Of a stretch of 64,000 bases of DNA, positions 8,509 to 22,700 are shown one piece after another; the first letter of the stretch is position 1, and each line of letters begins with the position of its first letter. A program made the position numbers and the translations under genes. The notes beneath the pieces were generated by a model. The model did no database searches, had not been told where the DNA came from, and saw nothing but the letters and a program-made list of their open reading frames with translations. Location: assembly GCA_034670405.1 (NCBI GenBank), contig JAXDDX010000005.1:1559001-1623000 (forward strand), read 5' to 3'. The DNA is from Hoplostethus atlanticus (Eukaryota; Chordata; Actinopteri; Trachichthyiformes; Trachichthyidae).

Positions 8509-11500
8509 CTGGACAAAACAGAGATAGAGGGGACGTTTAAATGCAAGCTGGGAAAGGAAAGACACCTTGGGCTGAAGTGGTGTGGAATGTGATACTTCTA
8601 TGATCACATTAAGGTCATAGTTGGTATTGAATATAAGCACCAATTCAAAAATCTGTAACAATATCATTGAATGACATTTTTATGTACGCCTACTGGTGCA
8701 CCGTGAAGTAACCAATACACAAATACACCTTTAAAAATACAGCGATTTTGATATAAATTTAAGAAAATAAAAGTTTGGGCCATTTATTGTCGTATGTTCT
8801 GTTCATGTTATGATATAGAGAATGAGCTAACAAGGTGAAAAGGTCACTTTTATTTCATTGTACCATTTATATAAAGGCTACTGGTGCTCATTTTCAGAAG
8901 CGCCGCACCTCAGCTGGGGTAAACTGCAGCCCACAGTGCTGTTGTCTGCTAGAACACAGAGACAGGTCCTCCACATTATTAGATTGTTGTGTTTTGGGAT
9001 TAAACATTCCTCTGAAATCTTCTGAACATATTCATTAAGGCAGAGAAACTGGGGGGGTGGGGGGTAGTGGAGGTTTTAGCTTAGATAATATTTATCTCAG
9101 CACATGACAGGCTTTTCAGCTGCACTTCATTTTCCATTGAAGAGATTAAAGTTTTTAATATGACTATTTACAGAAATCTGGCTGAGGAGATAACAACAAA
9201 CTATGATACGCTCCCGCTAAATGGCAGAATTAGGACATTGTTTCTGAGGAAAGCCGGACAATTAATTAAAGCGTGCTGTTAGCTTTCAAAGACGTGCAAA
9301 CATACCGACGGAGTGTCAGGCTGAGAGGGGACCTGTGATTTGAGCCCCGGCTGATGTGGAAATAAAGAGTCCTGAGGAGAGGTGTGGAGGCAGGGGGGAG
9401 GGGGGGGGGGGGTAGTGGATGCAGCTAGAAACCCCCCCCCACCCAAATGAAACACTGATTACTCATGTTTACACAAAACCCATGAATCACCAGGTTTCGA
9501 ACCGCCCTGTAGACGGGGGGAGGGGTTAAGGTGCTCGAGAGGCTCCTTATGAAAACAAACCGCTTTTCTGTGGATTTATTAGGAAATGGAAAAACAAGGG
9601 ATGGAAACAGAGCCGCCATCGTGTATGCACTACCACGCCATGCATTATGTATAAATCACTGTTAAGTTTCTCAAATGAAGTGCCCCATTATTTCAATTCA
9701 AAATTGAATATTTCAGATTTCACATCGCTTATTTTTGATTAAAACCTTTCTAGCCCTTCCTATCTGCGAGTGAAGCACTGAAAATTAGACCGGCATAAAC
9801 GTGTCAAAGGAGTGAAATGGTATTAAAATATGCTATCTTTCAAAGTCCCATTTGTGTGCAGGCTCTCTCTCTGTGCAAGTGTGTGTGTGTGCACGTGCGC
9901 GTCGGTGCTACTTTAAAGAGCAGTGCCTATCTGTCGGCCAATCTGCTGTGACGAGACACACACTTCAGGCCGCTCCACTTCATCGTTTTGATTCTGTCAT
10001 ACCACACACTGCCTGGAGAGGCCCTTTGAATTTTTATCTCCTAATTAAAATAACAAAACTGCTCTCCACTGTCTGCCCAAGTTACCATCAAGGTAGATAC
10101 AAACTGCCACTGACAATGGCGGGGGGAATATATATCGCAGTCATGGCCACAAAAGTTTCTCTCCTCCGTACAGATCTGTTTAGTTCAGAGGCACTCGGCT
10201 CACAAAAGGGAATTATGAACGAGGCCCTGATACTCGAGATACAAATCGCTGTTTTTGGATCAATCCGAATCAAAAAAGATACTGCACGCTCTCTTCTGCT
10301 GAACCGAAGCCGATTACATAGAGTCTGATGAAAATGTTTCGCAGTGCGTAGACACTGCAATTTGACAACGGAATATGCACTCGGATTGGATTCCTGCAGC
10401 CAAGGGTGCTGCAGATCCATCTGTTGTGTGTGAGAATGCTGTTAGTCGTAGGGCTGAATGTCCCAGTTTTACTAAGCTACACAAATCACTGAGGCAGCAT
10501 TCTGCCTGCTACAGTGCAGTGAACCAACCAAGACAAGGTAGTAGAGAGGCAGTCGTCTACATGGGCTGCATTGTGGCTGCACAATTATTGCTTCAATTGT
10601 ACTCCTACGTTTTTTGCAAGATGCTGTGATGAGAATTTTTAATGACAGTTGTGCATCTGAATGGTTTGGGGCACAACACTGCACCTAGTATGAACATCTT
10701 GACTATTTTCAACTAGCAGGGGTTCTGAGAAAAATGAAATCCCTCAATATTGATAAACTGTATACTAATATTCCAGGTTAATAACTGAGGAAACTAAAAT
10801 TGCACTATACGCAATTAACCGAGCATCCCTAACATGCACAGATGCATACATACGTAGTCACCCACATACATGCACTCATGCATATGTACACACACAAACA
10901 CACAGAAATGCCTGCCACAGAGGCGTCAAGGAAGGAGCTTCCTTCAAAGATTTGTCAGTTTCCCCCCGTGGCTGTCTTCCTTTGACAGCCTTTTTATGGC
11001 AGGTGATCCCAATCACAGAAACACAGGTTAACCACCTATGACAATGGCATGATCTGTATGAATGGCACCGGGTGGGGGGGGGTGTCAAGAGTTAAGAGTG
11101 AAAGACCAAAAGCATAAGTCTTGAAACTAGGGAAAAGGCTGGGAAAAGTGCAGCTTGTAATTTGCACTTGTTTGCCTGCTAACTGTCTGCAGTGAGCCGC
11201 CTTTGTGCAGTGGCCAATGCAGTTGGAATGAAGGCTATTGTCTAAATCCTCCTGCAGAGCACCTGATAAAAGAATAAAGAACTATGACATATTCTAAAAA
11301 CAATGGAGGAATTAAGGGGAGACAATAGGCCAGCTGCCTCATTAAAACAATCAAAAACGGCATCCTGTACGTAGTCCAGATAATTAAAAACCACTGCTTT
11401 CTACCGTCTCTCAATACCACATCCACCAGCTCACCCAGGCCCTGAGACTATGGCTCTGCTGGCTAAATGCCCTCTTCCCTCTCTTCCCTTTGATTAATGG

Positions 11501-14500
11501 TTTATTTGAACATGCAGTTGAAGATGAACACATGAAGGAATTCATGAAACAAAATTATAATGCAAGCCCTTTTCCCCCTATAAGTACTCATACACTAATC
11601 AAACGTCTAAGGATGAATCGCATGGGCTGGGTGTCCCTCCCCTTTGCCTAAAGCCCCAAGAGATTTCAAAGTGCAGGCATCACAGGGCATTTTTAATTTC
11701 CTCACTTTAAATGACTTTATAAGAAAACGGATGTGTACAGTATCTGTGTATGTATGGGGGTGACAGGGAGAGCAGAGTGTGAGATACTCGAGCAGGAATG
11801 AAATAGTTTTTTTTTTTGCTCCCTGCGCACCGCTACCGCCACCATATCTTAATGAAGCCGCAAACAAATCTCTCATGCCTTGTGCAGGGCTGAGAGACAA
11901 CAAAGCAGCAGAAATAACAGAAGGGCCCGGATAATTAAACTGGCCTGAAGACAGGTATTCAAATGTTTGGTGTGTAAACAGCACAACTCTTTAATAGTTC
12001 AGCTGTAAAATGCGTAGTTAAGCACATCAGCACTTGCCTCTCCCATCTGTCCAAACACATTACCATTGCAGAGGCCATTACGGCGCTGGAAGTACAGTCC
12101 CGCTGCACCACCGCGCCACGTATTATGGGAGGGGAGAATGGAGCATTGGGGAAAACTAACCCATTGGCGTTATCTGAATGCATCATGCTTCGTGTATTAT
12201 AAATCATCACGCAGTTCACTTGGAGAAATGGGAGTGGTGAGTGTAGGTATAGGAGATACACTCATATGGAACTGTTTGCTCACGTTTTAAATCTCAAACT
12301 TCCCTAATTTTGCGACCGTCTCGTCTGAACTGCCGTTTCCCCTCGGTGTGATTATTCGGAGGGGCCCTCAAAGTGCTCATCTCCGTCCGCGCTGGCTCTG
12401 CGCTAACTGTTGGTCTTAATTGTGAAGTGAGGCCAGTGTTGCCCGAGGCCGCGGAGCAAGCGGGGTTGTAATTAAAGACCTCTACTCTTCTTGTCTTCAA
12501 ATCAGCTCCCAACTCCTCCTGGTCAAATGGGAACGCGGCTCCTCGCACCTCCGAATATCAAGTAGCTTGCGTTGTTGCGTTCGGCGCCTCTAGATTTTGA
12601 ACGAGGCTTTGTCCTAAGGAGAGGTAGATTGCGCGCGCAAAAAAAAGAAGAGATGCTCTAAACACCTTTTTAAAAGGCGTTGATCAGAAAACGTCGAGGT
12701 ATACTGTATCTGAGCCTGGCAGCAGACGGCGCTCATACAAACAACTAAACAAATCCTCCTCGTGAATGCTGGGTAAATATTTAGACTGCTTCTGGGCCGG
12801 CGAAATTGAACACATTAGGATGACTCATGGCTGTCAACCCTCAGAATACAACTCAGGGGGCAGGAGGGAAAACGCTGAGCCAGACCTGAGGAGGAACAAC
12901 ATTCAGAGGGTCAAACAAGCTCGCTATTATTGACGGTGCACTAAATTAGAATTAGCTGACTGTACTATTACTTCACTGAAGCATTGACACAGATTGACTC
13001 TCTCTCTCTCTCTCTTTTACGCCTCCTCCTTCTACAGTACCTGTCTCGGCCACTAGGAGGCACTCTTCTCATGCTAAAGCTCAAGCCGTGCAGCCGGGGA
13101 TGTTTTGCTGTGATGATGCTGTGTTGATGCAGAGACACCTCTAGACATGGCATAGCAGCCAGTCTGCCTATACATCCTTGCAGGTAGGTGGTGAAGACCT
13201 TACTCTCGTGAGAAATGCATTTGAGGAGAGGGAATTCTTCCGACTTCATTTTTGACTTGATCTTTGCCGTGATACGATGTGTGCTTAAAATGTCATGTGT
13301 TTTTTTTCTTTCATGTTTCAAAATCTTTTGTCTGTTGCACATTTGTAATGACTGTAAAAATTATTAGAGGCAAAAAAAAAAAATCTTCTATTTTCCTGTA
13401 AATCAAACATTGTCGAGTAAATATGTGTTTACCGAGCCCTGCCTTGCCTCGTCTTGCGTGACACCCCGAGCCCCAGATTTCACTCCCTCGCACTACAGTG
13501 TCCAGACTAATTTTAGCATCAAGTGTTTTGCAGATGATAGTCAGCACCGAGAGCTCATGGATGGCCTTGAGCGAATGGCACGCAGGTCAGAATCCACAAA
13601 TTAAAAAGTCCTCCCAGGGGAGCCTCGTACACGCTCCCTCTACAGTATACATTCACAGGCAACAAAGACATAAAACCACCACACGACACAGAGAATGTCA
13701 TTCAACACGCATTTAGGAATTGTTTGAAGACAAAAACAGTTGGGGGGGGGGAGAAAAAGAAAAGGCAATGACTTGAGGAAATGTTATACTGTTTAAACAC
13801 TAGATGCTTTCGCTTTGAAATTAAATGACATTTCTCTGACAGGTCTCTGGAGATGCATGTGGCTTTTTTCCCCACTGCGGCTGAGAACGATACCGGCAAG
13901 GGGATGTTTGCCTGGTAATAGTGTTGTAATGTTGAGGGAGACAGAAAAAAAAATAGAAAATGTGAATTAGCAAGCCATTTTTATAGGTCTATTAGAGTGC
14001 CATGGAAGAGCTTGGGTATTTGAATTGTTTGGGACCTGAAATTGACTAAATCAATTAAAAGGAGGAATATTTGAAATATAAACACCTGTTTTACTGTCAT
14101 TTATAAACAAACCATTATATGATGCAGAAAAAAAAATCCTGTACTAAACAGGATTAATTGTTTTAATTTCCCCCGTTCACATTTCCATTTTTTTCCCCAA
14201 ACAAATTAAACTCTTTCCTCTGAACAGTCAATGGATATTAAGCGCATTTTACACTTTCTGTTTTGCACGCAGCGCTGTCGTCTGCGCTGTCACTCGGAGA
14301 CAATACCAGCCACAAATTCCTTAAGACAAGGTTACAGTACAAAGCAGTTCTCCCTCATTAGCTGCCACACACAGGCGGCTCCTCCCTCTACACACTAAAG
14401 TCAAGTACGCTATTAAAGGAATCCTCTGACTAGCTCTGCTCCGCTCTACCCCGCTTTATTCTTCATTTAGACAGGTTTGTCCCATTGAGCACTCTATTAG

Positions 14501-14945
14501 CTGTGCTGCTCGGCGGGTAGGGCTGCCTGAGTCCTGGTTGCGGCCAGTCGACATGTGTTTACTGCGGCCCCTGCTGGGGCAGCAGGCTGGTTGGGGGCCC
14601 GTTCTGACCAACCCCTGCTAATGGGACCAGAAGACCCCATCGTGACAGAACGCTGCTGTGCTGAGCGCCGCGGCAGTGCCCAACCCCTCCCTACCCCCCA
14701 GCTGCGGCCCCATGGCCCACGTCCCCCTACCCATCATGCCTCGGTGGGAGCAGGTGAACGGCGGAGGTCCAACGCCAGTGAGCTCGGTTTTCCTGGGAGA
14801 GCGCCGCGCCATCGCCACGCGCCTCAGTGGTTCCTCCAACATGGCTCCGGCCCTACGCCACATGGGCTGGCTGGCCGGTCTGTGTGTGTGTGTGTGTGTG
14901 TGGTGGATGCCAGCCCTAATGCAAATGCTTGCCGTTTAAAAAATG

Positions 14946-15104
<159 letters not shown>

Positions 15105-15357
15105 GAAAGGTCTATTTTGGCCTTCTGGCGTTAGCAGTTTTTTTTCTCCTCTCCAGAAGGACAGTGAGCCAGAGAGATGCACCTGTCAACCAGTTTGGAA
15201 TGCGGCGTTATTGATCTGGTCACGGCGAATGGAATTTATGGGGTTACATGTTTCTTTTCATGAATACTTATGACATCGATTTGCGCCTAAAAAACGTGCA
15301 CGTTTGTCCGAAACACAAAGCGTATGTGTGCTTTGTTTAACAGCATGCGTGTGCTGG

Positions 15358-15360
<3 letters not shown>

Positions 15361-15394
<34 letters not shown>
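15361..15394. repeat. (AC)n microsatellite
   Basis: A pure AC tract of 34 bp lies about 260 bp after the long TC tract. Confidence 0.95.
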
Positions 15395-15395
<1 letters not shown>

Positions 15396-16767
15396 AGCCA
15401 ACCGGTGCAGCATCCCAGCATGCCCTGTGTCTCTGCACCCCTGTAATTCTACATATTGCTTAAAGTACGTGCTAATTAAATTTTCTGTCGGTTTGCAAGA
15501 GAAATAAATAATCTGCAGCTAAAAGGCCTAATTGCGTTTGTCACATTGTGTCTCCGTGGCTGGTGCAACGGGAGCGCAGCCGCTGCCCTTGCTCATTGCC
15601 ATTCTGTCGTCCTGGCAAGCCCCCGCGCTGCCCCAGGTATCACCACGCGGCCATCTGGAGCCGACATCTGTCTCTCTATTGATCACAAGGGTTTAGCACT
15701 TGATCAAACAGACTGCGACAGGAAATTGCTCTTTTCCCCACAGAAAAGGCCAATCGCCTGCGTGAGGGTAATAGAGTGGAACTGAGATGCAGCAGCAGCG
15801 TGGTGGGCAGGCGGGCACGGGGCACAGCCAGGCAGGCAGGCAGCGGCACCGTGGCGTCAGCCGCTGTGGAGGGGGGGGGCAGGCACGGGCGCAAGCGGTG
15901 ACGCCGAGACCACCGCCAGTAAGACCATGTTCATAACCTTTCCAGCTAACGCGAGACAACAATGCGGTATTGTTCCACTAATAAAGTAATTGGAAATTAG
16001 ATGCAGTTTTGAGGTTTTTTTTTTTTTTCGTGAGCTGTCTGAGTAGGTCAATCTCTGTGTGCAGGTGGAGGATGAGGCCTTCACTGCTCTTTTGAGAAGC
16101 CCGGATTCTGGGTAACTGTACGCCAACAGCTGTCTGAAACTGTTAGGAAAGGCTGGATCCAAGTGAAATATGATAAGTACAGCCAGATGCTGAGGAATTA
16201 ATGCACTTCTGCAGAAAACAAAAAAAATCCTCAAACACGCCGTTTGACAAGGTCTTACAATAAATAACTTAAAACAAAAAAAGTCTACAAAACCTTTTTT
16301 TTGGTTTAATATGTGGTTAAACATATAACCGAGCACCCGTGCGCTACTGTAATATTTCAGCGGTATGAAATCCCTGACAATGCTATAGTTGTCTCTTGCT
16401 CCCCCGGTATCCCCAGTGGAGTTCAGCACACCATTAGTGCCTGGAGGTGAGCAGCTCCTGAATGTGTGTTACAGTGTGTTAGTTGAGGCTGTGGTCCACA
16501 TCTGAAAAAAAAAAGCGCTCTCTCCCCTCTCACTGCTCAGGCATGCTTTCGAGGCACTCACTGTAACACCATGTTTAGCAAGTATGGACAATTTGATACT
16601 GAAGGTGACATTTATTCAGTATTGTAGCAAATATTTAATTGTTCCTGCAGAGAGGGAGATATGTCTCCCCTCGCCTACAGTGCTGGGATTGTCCTTTGGA
16701 ATATGATGCAAATTTGGGATGAAGCAACTAATTCCTTCCTTGCACCTCTGTCCCCCACCACCCTCCC

Positions 16768-16792
16768 CCTCCTCCTCCTCCTCCTCCTCCTC
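16768..16792. repeat. (CTC)n trinucleotide repeat
   Basis: Pure CTC triplets lie in a pyrimidine-rich stretch. The poly-Glu/Leu frames over it are not coding. Confidence 0.9.
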
Positions 16793-19712
16793 CACCTCCC
16801 TCCATCCTCCCCAGACACGAGGATTCTGATTAATCGTGTGACCGCCCCTCGTTTTTTTTTTTTGCATTTTACACAATCTCACGGCGCCACGGTGAGATGT
16901 GTGAGGTGTTTCGCCACTTTTGGCAAGCTGAAAAGATGTAGCCCAAGGAAGAACAAGTCGAAAGTATGAGGGGGGGGAAAAAAAAAAATATGACCAGGGG
17001 ACGTGATAAAAAATTATCAGCCAGTGTGTTTTCCTGTTTGGTTTTAATCTACATTTAATTAAATTCTTATCTGCTGTGTGCTTATGGCTGCATTTGAATG
17101 GCGAGGCTGCATTCATTATGAATGGTAAAATTGAACTCAGTACATTGTGTGTGGCCCAATAAAGAAACAAGACTCTTATTGCAGTGCATGCACAAGCTCC
17201 GACAGACATGCAGGAAAAAAAATAAGTCAATTAAGATCGGTCTTTAAATTACTGCTGTATCAAAACAAGGGGCGGGAGCATGCTCCATAATAGAATCCTG
17301 ACAGGGGAGAGAGCACAGCCCGACTGCTGTTAATATACATCCCATTTGATACAGCCCATTGTATTAGCCTGTTTATGGAATATACAGAGTCGATGCGTGG
17401 TAGATTTACTAGTCTGTCATGATAGTTCATAATCGAGAGTGCAGGGGAGAAAAGAAAAAAAGTTGACTTCCAACAATAGAGAGGTCAAATGAAAAATGGC
17501 TGCAGCAGCATAATAGGACTTCCTCATAAAGATGCTGCTGGGTTATCTGAGTGGTAGAGGTCAACAGCAAAGGTCAATGACAAAACACATAGACCTTATG
17601 TGTCCCACCACTGGAAGAGTTAAATCCGAGGGAGTAGCGAGGGGGAGAGGAAAAAAAATAAATAAAAAAGATTCGGCTCCGAAATTGTAATACTATTGAC
17701 AAAAGACACACAGCTTATAACGGGCGGGCGGCACTTCATAAGCTAAGAACAATATCCCATAGGCAGCACCCCGGAAAACGTCGGAGAAAGACCCTGAGCC
17801 GATACTACAAAGTTGGGCCCCGACAAAATCCCTAAATCTTCCCGTTTGCTTATTCTGAGCAGAGTGGGGGTGAGGGGGGGAGGGAGGGAAGCTCCCCGCT
17901 GCCTGCCCATGTTTACAGAGCCGTTCTCATCTCTAGGCCTTGCTCATCCACGGCGCTGACACACGGTGTCGACATGATTAGGGGTCTGCCTTTGCATGGG
18001 GGGGTGCGAGGGTGTGTGTGTGTGTGTGTGTGTTTGGGGGTAGGGGATCGGCAGATGAATGACTTTGGTTGCGTCGGAGAGGGATCACAGCAGATAATCA
18101 CTCCCGACTGCTGCGCTGGAGCTCTCAGATCTTGGTCTTTAAAATAATGTTAGGAGTCAAGTCTCTCCAAAGCCTTCCGCAGGTTATCTTCTGCATTTTA
18201 TGTTTGCTGTTTAAATCTTAACAGGACACGAGCAGCAAGGGAGAGCAAATATGTCTGGAGTCGGAGGAAGCGGAGTGGAAATGTTATTGCGAGGGGGTTA
18301 AGATTAGCGGGTTTGCAGGGGCTGAGGAGATGAAACTCCTCTCTCTATTCGAAAGGGGGCTTTCGTTCCTGGAGCAAAAAAAAAATAAAACTTGGGAATG
18401 TCGAATTTAACCTTGCAAGGCCCTCGGAGAACTACCGAGTGGATAATGAATCTGACCCCTCTCTCCGAAACGAGCATAATTCAAAAAGGCATTCACTCCA
18501 ACACAAGACAAACACCGAATCTACTGAAGTGCCTTTTGAATGCGGTCCACCACCACCACCACCACCACCGCACAGACAGTGGAACTACAGTACCACATAA
18601 ATTCCAATATCATAAATACCGCTATCACACAAACAGAGGAAGCCATAAACTACGGGTGCCTGCGATGCCGTGTCTGGGACTATAAACCTCTGGTGTTACT
18701 CATAGGGAGTAAACACACATGCACAATTTACTGCGTGAGATTTCCCCTTTGTTTATCTTTTAAATAAGCACAGTTTATCACCCCCCTGCATAAGCAAATT
18801 GCATGCAATGTGTGTTGTTTTAACATTTTGATACGCTGTCCGGGAAGATTCATTCCTCCCCTGCAAATTCAATTGTCTTTGCAATATCCGCTGCCATAGG
18901 CATCAGGCCCCATCACCTGTTCGTTATCACTGGCCGTCCTGTTCGGGGAGCTCTTGAAACAGTGCCATGGCATTGACTCCCAGTTAACAGCGGGTCTCTG
19001 AACTTCTCACGCTTGATGGCGGAGGCTGGAAATTACGCTAACAACTAATTAACATCATAAAGAGCGTTTAAATGGATGGACGACACCTGCAACCTTCATT
19101 TGCACACGCTAACACAGAGTTACCTGTGTTTTTATTTTTGCAGATAGCGCATGCATTTTTTAACACCCTTTAGAATATTCTTTTTTTTTTCCTGCAGCTG
19201 ACTTTTTTTCCCCCTGATTGGCAACAGTGTCCTTTTTCTTATATACTGTAAAAAAAAGCCACCAGGCCAAAATAATAATTGAGCAAAATGGAGTACTGGC
19301 AAAAATCCTAAAGCTATTTTTCTTTTTTTTTAGAATTATACGGGTTTGTGTGCACCTTTGAAAAAAATAAAATAAAACGCATCCACTGCCAAATTTTGTG
19401 CTTGAAATAACACATTCAACTTTCTAATTTCTATTTGAATATAGAATATTTCCAGGCGGTGGACATGGACCTCCGGTTACTGGTCCGAATAACAAAGTGC
19501 TGCCTGTCAGTCGGAGACACTTTGCTGGCTGGCTGAACTAAGCTGGTTTAGACTGACAAGTCCTCAACGGTGGCGGTGCCTCAACTTCCTCTGGCAGGCC
19601 TCTGGAGTCCTTTTCTCATTCCTGTCACCGGCTTCCAAGCCTCGGAGTCTTCTACCCGTTGGAGATGACCACTGTACAGTCGAGTATCCTGCTCCCTTTA
19701 AACCACCCCCTC

Positions 19713-19750
<38 letters not shown>

Positions 19751-22700
19751 CCTTTCACTTTTAGGTCTGAAACAGCAGCGAACTTCCAAAGGCCGGTAAT
19801 GCACTCACACCTCATTACAGAGCCACATTATGGACTACAGCAGTAATACGGCTTTAATCTTCTCCAAATCGTTATAAATGTCAAGCTGGGGCCAGGGACT
19901 TCCCAGTCTACTGCACCGATGGCTTAGCCGGCTATCCCCTCTTTTCCGTATTAGCTATAGCCAGAGAATTACATCCGCTGCCAGATCCCCTGAAACTTTG
20001 CACTCTTTTGTTCCACCGTTCAATGCACCATTAACATACTCTTTGAAATTGTCTCTCTCTCTCTTTCTCCCCCCTCCCTAAAAGAAAATAAAAGCCCCAA
20101 ACAGCTAAATATGAAAACAGTTGATACCCCTACCCCGCCACATACACCGCCGGTACCTCCCCCCCCCTCTTTTTCCTTAGCCCCCTCTTAATGAGAAGCA
20201 ACATCCCTCTCTCTCCACTGAAGGATCCAGACTTTCTGTGTGATAGAGAGACTGCGGCTGTTTATTAATAATGAATTTGGATGTTTGCGTGCGGAATGTT
20301 ATCAGCGCGCACACAATCCCACCAATAGTTTGCCCTGATGGGGTAGCTGGGTTCCTCATTAGCAGAACATATTTAATCCAGAAGTTTCTTATCAAATGTC
20401 ACACCTGCATCTCTAAATGGCATTTTCACATTCATTCGCCTGTATTTGGGAGATGAGGCTCCAAGGTGCTTTGCGGAGATTAAGAAGGAGAGAGAGAGTG
20501 CGAGCTTATTTTATCATTTAGCGGGTCTGGAAGGAATCCAAGGAGTTTTTGTCTTGTTGTTGTAATTAGAAAGCCTTTTAAGTGATAACGCCTGCATAGG
20601 AATATGAATATGTAGCGATCAGGCCAGTACCACCCCCCTCCTCCTCCACCCCCCCGTCTCTCTCTCTACCTCTCTCTGTCTTTCCCTCTCTCTCTCGCTC
20701 TCGCTCTTGTCTTTTTCAAATTGTTGAATGTTTTTTGTTCTACGTACAGCAAGGATTAACTCCGGCTTCAGAAGTTTAATGAAAGACTTGAAAGTAGGCA
20801 AACATTCAATTGGTGAACTCGCGCACTTTTTTTTTCTTCTCGTTTCCGACTGTGACAATGTTTCTTTTTTTTCTCCCCCTGTGCAAAGACAGACTTGGCG
20901 CGAGCACAGTTTTTTGCTTTTAAACCTATAGGAAAAAAGGAATAGGTGGGGGGAGATATCGAGCAACATTTTGGCAGTAGGACAAAAAAAAAAAAAATCC
21001 AATACCAACCGACTGCAAGTGTGCATTAACCAACACAGGATACCCAAAATGAAAAAGACATAAATTACAATACTATTGTTCTATTCAGAGTCAAGAAGAG
21101 AAATGATATTACAGAGCCTTGCACTCTTCACTGAGCCCAGAAACCCATTTCAAATCAGTAGGGAATATAACATTTGCTGGCAAAAAAAAATAAAATCTAT
21201 GCTCAAATATTTACTAGTTCCTATTACAACGTTCCTCTCTAGTCCTAGAAAACGGAGAGGGTGTGCAGTCCCCCTCTCAGTAGTGGCATTTAGTCCCTGT
21301 GTATATCCAGAAAAGCTGCTGCTAACCATCGGGGGCCAGAGATAAGTGCAAAACTGAGAAGTATTGATCCAGTAATAGTGGTTCACGCTTTGACTCTGAC
21401 ACCTTAACCCTGCAGACATAATGTCATAGCCTCTTATCCTTTCCTCTTAACACAACCTGCCTATCTCCCGCGAGCTGTCACCTCTAGTAATACGCTTCTC
21501 AAAAGCTCCCCTAAATCACTGAAATCATTGCACTTTCAGACATTATTTATTTTCCCACCTCTTAAAAGTGAAGCGTGATTTACAGTTCGGTAAAAGGTTG
21601 CGCTTTTATTTTTTATTTTATTTTTTTACCCCCAGCCTCTCCTCTCCTCTCTCTCCTCTTCCTCCAGTTGCCCTCTATCCCCAAAAGACCTAGTAGCTCT
21701 TTCTGTCAAGGTAATTCCATTTCTACCATTGTAAGAGCTGCTATGTCGCAATTATTATGTTGGGTCTGTGTAATTGTGTTGGCTTACAGCGCATGACAAA
21801 TACAGTTGAGCTCGACCCGGCGTAGTGATCCCAGACGTACGCTGGTTTAGACGTTTTCATTAATTGAAAGCGTCACTGTGTAACAGCGCGGTATTACACT
21901 CTGCCAGGTATGAATGAAGCCTAATACAGCTTAATTACTCCACAGCTAAATGTGTATTGTAAGGGATCCCGTACGCTGGGGTTGTTTTTTTTATCTGTTG
22001 CAAATCACAAGTTTGAAACCGCTCAAGGGTGGGAGTGATAATTAGCAGAGGGGTTTTAAGGCATCCAGAATCACGACGGCAAAAAAGAAAAGAAAACTCA
22101 AACATCTCTGTTACACACTGTTTTGATCGACGTCTTTTAAAAAGAGCGGGTCCGGGTCTTTGCCGACGGATGCCAAACGTTGACATTCTATGCAAATGTT
22201 GTTTATTATCTCGCAGGCGAGCTCAAAACTCCTGCCTTGGTCGAGCTGGCTGGTTGGTTGCAGCCCACGGCAACTTCCAAGCAAGGTTTATGCACGAGGG
22301 TTTCTAATTAGCTCTCTAAGGGCCGCAGTTAGCGCGGCACTTTTCACAACAGCAGTTAGGGAAGTTGTACGCTAACTTGGAGGCCTCCATATGTTGCCCA
22401 GGAGGCCTGAGAGACAGACTGATCTCAGCGTGTCTCACATTGTTCGCGACTGCAAAACCCCCTTTTTTCCTTGCTTTTGGAGATGGAGTGTGTGGGGGGG
22501 AGGGGAAAGGTAGCCGAACCTGGATTCTCCAGTAAAACAATGTGCACGCTCCAGATTATTTGTGTATCTCTGGGCTGCCTACCTGTAAAATATTTCCTTT
22601 TGAAATATGGAGGCAGAAATTGTCTCGGACAAAAAGGTATACGGGCAAAATACACACACACTCATTTTGAACTCTAACACCAAAAAGCTCAGAGTAACAC

